DNA of 64,000 nucleotides from DATBLQ01 sp036555325 (lineage in GTDB: Bacteria > Pseudomonadota > Alphaproteobacteria > Rhizobiales > Aestuariivirgaceae), in the NCBI GenBank assembly GCA_036555325.1, contig DATBLQ010000052.1, positions 62,001 to 126,000 on the forward strand, given 5' to 3'. Of this stretch, positions 60,104 to 64,000 are shown in pieces. The position numbers were made by a program, and so were the translations under genes. Each line of letters starts with the position of its first letter. Positions within the stretch are counted from its first letter, which is position 1. Under the pieces are notes generated by a model. That model searched no databases. It was not told the DNA's origin and saw nothing but the letters and a program-made list of their open reading frames with translations.

Positions 60104-61596
60104 GCCAACCTCCCGCTACGGACCAGTTTGTCGGAGATTGCCTCGATATCTCGCGCCAGCGGTCTGTCTTCATCGATGAACGGGCTTATCTCCCGGACCA
60201 GTCGATGAACCTCCGCAAGCCTCGGCGCAAGTTTTTCAGGCTTGGCGAGTTCAACAGCTTGCGCCGCGGCGAGGAGTTCGAAAGAGACGATCAGCTCATA
60301 GCGCACGAGCAGATCGGCAAGCTTATGCACCGCAAGTGGCGCATGGCTCAGTGAGTCCTCCTGACCATCCGCATTATAGCTGGGCATGATGGGCACCGGC
60401 GTCGCCAGATGAACGATCTCCGCCCGCAAGGCCTCGGCCGGTTTCATCAGCGGGCCGAAGCCGGCGCGTTCTGCCGCCTCCGATGAGAGCAACGGTGGTA
60501 AGCCTGAGAATACCGGGTTCATGAGTCGTGCCACCCGCGAGATACTGTCCGTCGTGCACCAGCCGAGCGCCCGCGCCATTTGATCTGCCGCCAAGGCAAG
60601 CTGCAGCTGATGAAAATTTCCCGTGGTGACGATCCTGCCTTTGCTCGGCAGCACTACCGGATTGTCGCTTGATGAATTGAGTTCAACCGAGATCGTTTCC
60701 TCAAGCGAAGAGTGCGCCCAGTAGGCGGCACCAAAAACCTGGGCAATGCAGCGAAACGATAGCGGATCTTGCAGTCTCCGCGCGGCTCCCGGCGTGAACA
60801 GCAGGCTGCCGTGCAATAGGCCGCGCAGGTCCGCAGCCGCCCTGACTTGACCGGGGAGCGGCCTTAAGGCGGCCGTTTCCTCTGCGATGGGTGAGAGATT
60901 GCCGCGAAACCCTTCCAGGGCCAATGCCGCCGCGGCAAGATGGCTTTTGACGGCACGATGTGCATCGACTGCCACGAGGGCCGCCTGTCCGGTTGTAAAG
61001 GCTGTGTTGTTGCTTAATGTCTGGCCGTCCTTCGGACCGAGCTTCAGCGGTTCAAGCCCGGCACGTTTCAGGGCTTCCCCTGATCCCATGCGGTGATTCT
61101 GAAAGATCATCTCTCCTTCCCCGATGAGGGCATGCGCCAACCCCGCCATTCCGACGAGGTCGGCAGCGCCAACCGATGAAAGACGCGGGATGATCGGTAT
61201 AAGTTTGCGGTTGAGGATCTCGGCAAGGTAAGGAGCAATCCATGCGCTCTGCCCTGCCGACCCGCTGAGCATCGTATTGAGCCGGACGACAATAATGGCG
61301 CGAACGACCTCCTGCGGTAGCGGCTCGCCAAGCCCTTGCGCCCGCGCGCGGACCATTCGATACGAAAAATCGTCGAGTTTTTCCGGCGGAAGCCTTTCCG
61401 TCACCCTCAGTCCGAGACCGGTGTTAAGGCCATAAGCCGGAATACCCTCTCTCAGATATGTCTCGACGACTTCGCGTCCTTTTTTCACCTCGATGCCCGC
61501 CAGGCTGCTGAGCTCGACGGCGACATCGGTTCTTGCAATTCGCTCCACGGTTGCGGGCGTGAGTGAATGGCCATCGAGCAAGATGCGATCTGTCAT
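60094..61596 (-). CDS. Histidine/aromatic ammonia-lyase family protein lacking the MIO triad
   Basis: 500 aa, the usual length. Family landmarks are present: PAYGLNTGLG (Tyr55), NTMLSGSAG, NSSSDNPVV near residue 306, TGNFHQLQLALAADQMARAL near 318, and QEDSLSHAP. At the place where HAL/PAL/TAL have Ala-Ser-Gly, which cyclises to the MIO electrophile (SVGASGDL), this protein reads SVGAADL (141-147), one residue shorter and without the serine. It should not form MIO. It may have another activity, a regulatory role or an active partner. It overlaps the isomerase-like gene upstream (ATGA). Confidence 0.85.
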   Translation of the reverse strand: MTDRILLDGHSLTPATVERIARTDVAVELSSLAGIEVKKGREVVETYLREGIPAYGLNTGLGLRVTERLPPEKLDDFSYRMVRARAQGLGEPLPQEVVRAIIVVRLNTMLSGSAGQSAWIAPYLAEILNRKLIPIIPRLSSVGAADLVGMAGLAHALIGEGEMIFQNHRMGSGEALKRAGLEPLKLGPKDGQTLSNNTAFTTGQAALVAVDAHRAVKSHLAAAALALEGFRGNLSPIAEETAALRPLPGQVRAAADLRGLLHGSLLFTPGAARRLQDPLSFRCIAQVFGAAYWAHSSLEETISVELNSSSDNPVVLPSKGRIVTTGNFHQLQLALAADQMARALGWCTTDSISRVARLMNPVFSGLPPLLSSEAAERAGFGPLMKPAEALRAEIVHLATPVPIMPSYNADGQEDSLSHAPLAVHKLADLLVRYELIVSFELLAAAQAVELAKPEKLAPRLAEVHRLVREISPFIDEDRPLARDIEAISDKLVRSGRLAQL

Positions 61597-62180
61597 CTGG
61601 TCTCCAGGTGCAGATTGAGCATCTCCAGCCGGTCGTTGCCAAAATAGAGCTTCTCGCCTGTGTCGACTGTCGGCACCCCGAACACCCCCCGCTGAATTGC
61701 CTCTGCTGTGTTGCTTTCCACTCTCGCCTTCATCGTTTCGCTCACCGCAGCGGCACGCGCCTGCCCGGCATCTAGGCCGACCTCCTCTGCCAGCCGGCTG
61801 AACAAATCCAGGTCGGTGATATCGGCCCCGTCAGCCCAGTAAGCCTTGAACAGGCGCGGCACGAAGCGGTGCGCCGCACCCCGGTCCGCGGCATAGAGGC
61901 AGACCCGGAGGGCTCGCGAGTTCCGCAATGGATACTTCGGATGATAGGTGATCGTGAGACCATATCGCGCAGCCCAGTCAGCCAGGTCCTTCTTGTACCA
62001 ATCGACAAAAGCTGAATTCTCCTCAAGCGGCCTTCGTCCATCGATCGCTTCAATAAGCCGTGGCAGGTGCAGCGGCCGCCATTTGACCTCGAAACTGTGG
62101 TGCTTGGCCAAGGCGTCGATGCGCGTGGACGCCAGATAACACCATGGCGAATGCACGTCGAACCAGAAGGTCAGCGTCAC
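61593..62180 (-). CDS. DsbA-fold isomerase, 2-hydroxychromene-2-carboxylate isomerase-like
   Basis: 195 aa from the GTG at 62180, which overlaps the acyl-CoA ligase stop (GTGA). A longer frame to 62213 exists, but it is inside the ligase gene. Thioredoxin/DsbA fold with the Cys pair replaced: FWFDVHSPWCYLASTRID at the N-terminus, the inserted helical domain, and GVFGVPTVDTGEKLYFGNDRLEML at the end, as in HCCA isomerase and kappa-class glutathione transferases. The known family uses glutathione to isomerise aromatic-pathway intermediates. Position suggests that it acts with the lyase-fold protein and the CoA ligase. Confidence 0.83.
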   Translation of the reverse strand: MTLTFWFDVHSPWCYLASTRIDALAKHHSFEVKWRPLHLPRLIEAIDGRRPLEENSAFVDWYKKDLADWAARYGLTITYHPKYPLRNSRALRVCLYAADRGAAHRFVPRLFKAYWADGADITDLDLFSRLAEEVGLDAGQARAAAVSETMKARVESNTAEAIQRGVFGVPTVDTGEKLYFGNDRLEMLNLHLETR

Positions 62181-63742
62181 CGCAAAACCTCCAGCCGGTT
62201 TGCTTCCACCCACTCCTTGAGTTCAATCTTGCGAATCTTCCCCGACGAGGTCAGGGGAAATACATCCGTGACAAAATAGCGTTCCGGCACCTTGAATTTC
62301 GCGATGTGGTCGAGGCAGAAGCGGCTGAGTTGTTCAGCGCTAACCGGACGCTCGAGCATGAGTGCCGCAGCGACGATCTCGCCATAATATTCGTCCGGCA
62401 GACCGAATACCGCGGCCGACACGACGTCCGGATGGTCCTGGAGGAGATTCTCGATCTCGGCAGGATAGATGTTTTCCCCGCCTCGGATGATCATATCTTT
62501 GAGTCGGCCTCCCGCGATGACAAGCCGGCTTTCGGGGGTAATGTATCCCAGGTCCCCGGTTCTCAAGTAACCGTCCGCCGTAAGCGCCAGCGCCGTCGCC
62601 TCGGCATCCTCATGATATCCGAGCATGAGATTCGGTCCCCTGCCTTGAATCTCCCCGATAATGCCGGGCGTCAGTATCTTTCCGGTGTCGGGATCGACGA
62701 TCCTTAGCTCACATCCAGGCAGCGGCAGGCCTGCGGTGTCGAATCTGTGCGGATCCTCTGCCGTGGGCACGGTAAACAGCGTCGCGCATTCGGTCTGACC
62801 ATAAACCTGCGCAAGCCCTGGCACCGGAAACTCCTCCGCACACCGACGAAGTACTTCGGGGTTGCAGTCTGCACCTCCACAAGTGCCGCCCTTAAGGCTC
62901 GTCAGATTGTACTGGCTGCGCGCTGCATGGTTGAGCATTGCAAGATACGTCGTCGGAACCCCGGAAAAAAAATCTGCCCGCTCGCTTTGGATGATTTTGA
63001 ACATCAGTTCGGGCTCGAAATGCGATACCCCCACGTAGCACGCCCCAGCGTGAAGGCACCCGAGCAGATTGAGAATACAACCGGCACAGTGGAACAACGG
63101 TATCACCGATGTCCACTTGTCACCCGCTCTCAGTCCGAGTCTTGCCGGTGCGGTCCGTGCAACGAACGCCATCGCCCGGTGGCTGAGCATTGCTCCCTTC
63201 GGAAAGCCCGTGGTCCCGGATGTATAGAGCAGCGCTGCCGGCACGTCGGTCTCAGTTGGAGCCTGGGCGGGTAAGCCTGCATCGGCAATAAGCGTCTCGA
63301 AATCTGGCGCATCGCCACTCTCGTCGAGAGAGATGACGTGGTTTAGGTCGGGCAGTGATCCCTTGAGCGCCGTCACGTTTTCCAGATACCTGTTCGAGCG
63401 AAAAGCCCGCGATAAGACAACCGTTCTGGCGCGCGACTGTTTGAGGGCGAATTCGAGGTCATCCTTGCGGTAGTGCGTATTGAGAGGCACCAGAACCGCG
63501 CCCAGAGCCGCCGTAGCAAGCTGCACCACCGGCCATTCGATTCGATTTTCCGCAAGCAGTGCCACGTGGTCACCGGGGACCGTTCCCATCTTGCTCAGGC
63601 CGGCGGCGAACCGAGCCGATAGTGCAAACCACTGTTTGAACGTTATGTGCCGGTTGCGTTCCGGAAAAACCAGTGCCGGCTCATCGCTGCGAGATTTGGC
63701 CAGCGCCTCCAGCTGCAGCCACGGATGATCGGGCGTGCTCAT
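62177..63742 (-). CDS. AMP-dependent acyl-CoA synthetase
   Basis: 521 aa. ANL superfamily: LYTSGTTGFPKGAMLSH near residue 171, YGQTECATLF near 310, LRTGDLGYI near 395, GGRLKDMIIRGGENIYPAEIE near 410, and the C-terminal catalytic Lys in LTSSGKIRKIEL. It makes an acyl-CoA from an organic acid, ATP and CoA. The form is that of FadD13/short-to-medium chain and 4-coumarate-type ligases, so cinnamate-like or imidazole acrylate-type acids are conceivable given the neighbouring lyase-fold genes. It is the second gene after the cut lyase-like gene. Confidence 0.92.
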   Translation of the reverse strand: MSTPDHPWLQLEALAKSRSDEPALVFPERNRHITFKQWFALSARFAAGLSKMGTVPGDHVALLAENRIEWPVVQLATAALGAVLVPLNTHYRKDDLEFALKQSRARTVVLSRAFRSNRYLENVTALKGSLPDLNHVISLDESGDAPDFETLIADAGLPAQAPTETDVPAALLYTSGTTGFPKGAMLSHRAMAFVARTAPARLGLRAGDKWTSVIPLFHCAGCILNLLGCLHAGACYVGVSHFEPELMFKIIQSERADFFSGVPTTYLAMLNHAARSQYNLTSLKGGTCGGADCNPEVLRRCAEEFPVPGLAQVYGQTECATLFTVPTAEDPHRFDTAGLPLPGCELRIVDPDTGKILTPGIIGEIQGRGPNLMLGYHEDAEATALALTADGYLRTGDLGYITPESRLVIAGGRLKDMIIRGGENIYPAEIENLLQDHPDVVSAAVFGLPDEYYGEIVAAALMLERPVSAEQLSRFCLDHIAKFKVPERYFVTDVFPLTSSGKIRKIELKEWVEANRLEVLR

Positions 63743-63773
63743 AACTTAAGAATGCGACCGGACGGACATCGGG

Positions 63774-64000
63774 CTATTCTAGCAATGGCCCTGCGAGGTC
63801 GGCAAACGCGCCGCTTCGAATGAGACCGCGCGCCTTTTCGATGTCGCCTCCGAACTCGCGATCTGACTCCCGCCTGTCAACTTTCGCGCGGAGAATGGAG
63901 TGCGCCCTTTCCAGCGCTTTGGAACTCTCAAGCGGCCGGCGGAACTCGATTCCATCCGCCGCCGCCAGGAGCTCGATTGCGATGATCCCTTGGGTATTGG
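63774..64000 (-). CDS. Second histidine/aromatic ammonia-lyase family protein, C-terminal fragment (cut by window edge)
   Basis: About 75 codons before the TAG at 63774-63776. The visible end reads TQGIIAIELLAAADGIEFRR (in part) and then PLESSKALERAHSILRAKVDRR, the usual C-terminal helical bundle of HutH/PAL proteins (cf. AIELLCAAQGIEFR). It lies about 31 bp upstream of the acyl-CoA ligase on the same strand, so it begins or continues the same operon. Its MIO region lies outside the window, so whether this copy is catalytically complete cannot be seen. Confidence 0.75.
   Translation of the reverse strand, partial: NTQGIIAIELLAAADGIEFRRPLESSKALERAHSILRAKVDRRESDREFGGDIEKARGLIRSGAFADLAGPLLE

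Noticed and set aside
1..64000. CRISPR arrays, insertion sequences, prophage genes, tRNA or rRNA genes
   Set aside because: None seen: no spaced repeat arrays, transposase or integrase motifs, or tRNA cloverleaf patterns by eye.

Overview
The window looks like chromosomal DNA of an alphaproteobacterium, most likely of the order Hyphomicrobiales. The evidence is the moderately GC-rich, densely packed operons with ATGA/GTGA stop-start overlaps, the type of bL32, IspG, CysNC and Aas fusion proteins, and the many ABC importers and amine/amino-acid catabolic genes. I see no insertion sequence, phage gene, CRISPR array, tRNA or rRNA. The assignment is by protein style only, not by a marker-gene search.

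Layout. 1-2.4 kb: the tail of an SDR gene, then a D-threonine aldolase/D-serine dehydratase-type PLP enzyme coupled to a second SDR. 2.4-4.5 kb (minus): glycerol kinase and a VOC-fold dioxygenase-like protein. 4.7-11.2 kb (plus): a seven-gene pyrimidine salvage operon with a BMP-type nucleoside/base ABC importer, a cytosine deaminase-like amidohydrolase and uracil phosphoribosyltransferase. 11.3-13.3 kb: a REC-HPt phosphorelay protein coupled to a receiver-less sigma-54 activator. 13.2-15 kb: a small unrecognised ORF, an FNR/FixK-like box and two c-type cytochromes. 15-20.4 kb: flippase, bL32, MtgA, an H1-like basic protein, MgtC family and IspG.

20.4-31.2 kb holds a likely guanidino/D-amino acid catabolic island: RidA with an unusual basic tail, an Asp/Glu racemase-superfamily protein, a guanidino-acid ureohydrolase, a D-arginine dehydrogenase-like flavoprotein, a dipeptide-type ABC importer and a 5-guanidino-2-oxopentanoate decarboxylase-like ThDP enzyme. 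An AruH-like aminotransferase lies further on at 41.3 kb. 31.2-43.5 kb: HAD phosphatase, enoyl-CoA hydratase, a fused LplT-Aas lysophospholipid remodelling protein, both halves of an aconitase X enzyme, an orphan MttB-superfamily methyltransferase with a P5C dehydrogenase-like enzyme, and a secreted repeat protein.

43.6-56.1 kb is a complete N-methylglutamate pathway for methylamine use. GmaS, MgsABC and MgdABCD are encoded in one minus-strand run, with an OsmC gene inside it, an XRE-cupin regulator upstream and a divergent Amt transporter followed by a small membrane protein. 56.2-60.1 kb: sulfate activation (CysD, CysNC) followed by an ornithine cyclodeaminase family gene. 60.1-64 kb (minus): a histidine/phenylalanine ammonia-lyase-fold protein that lacks the Ala-Ser-Gly MIO triad, a DsbA-fold isomerase, an AMP-dependent acyl-CoA ligase and the C-terminal end of a second ammonia-lyase-fold protein cut by the window edge.

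The most unusual items are the MIO-less lyase homologue with its partner genes, the guanidino island with a D-arginine dehydrogenase whose recalled specificity residues are changed, the RidA with an H1-like tail, and the methyltransferase with no visible corrinoid partner.
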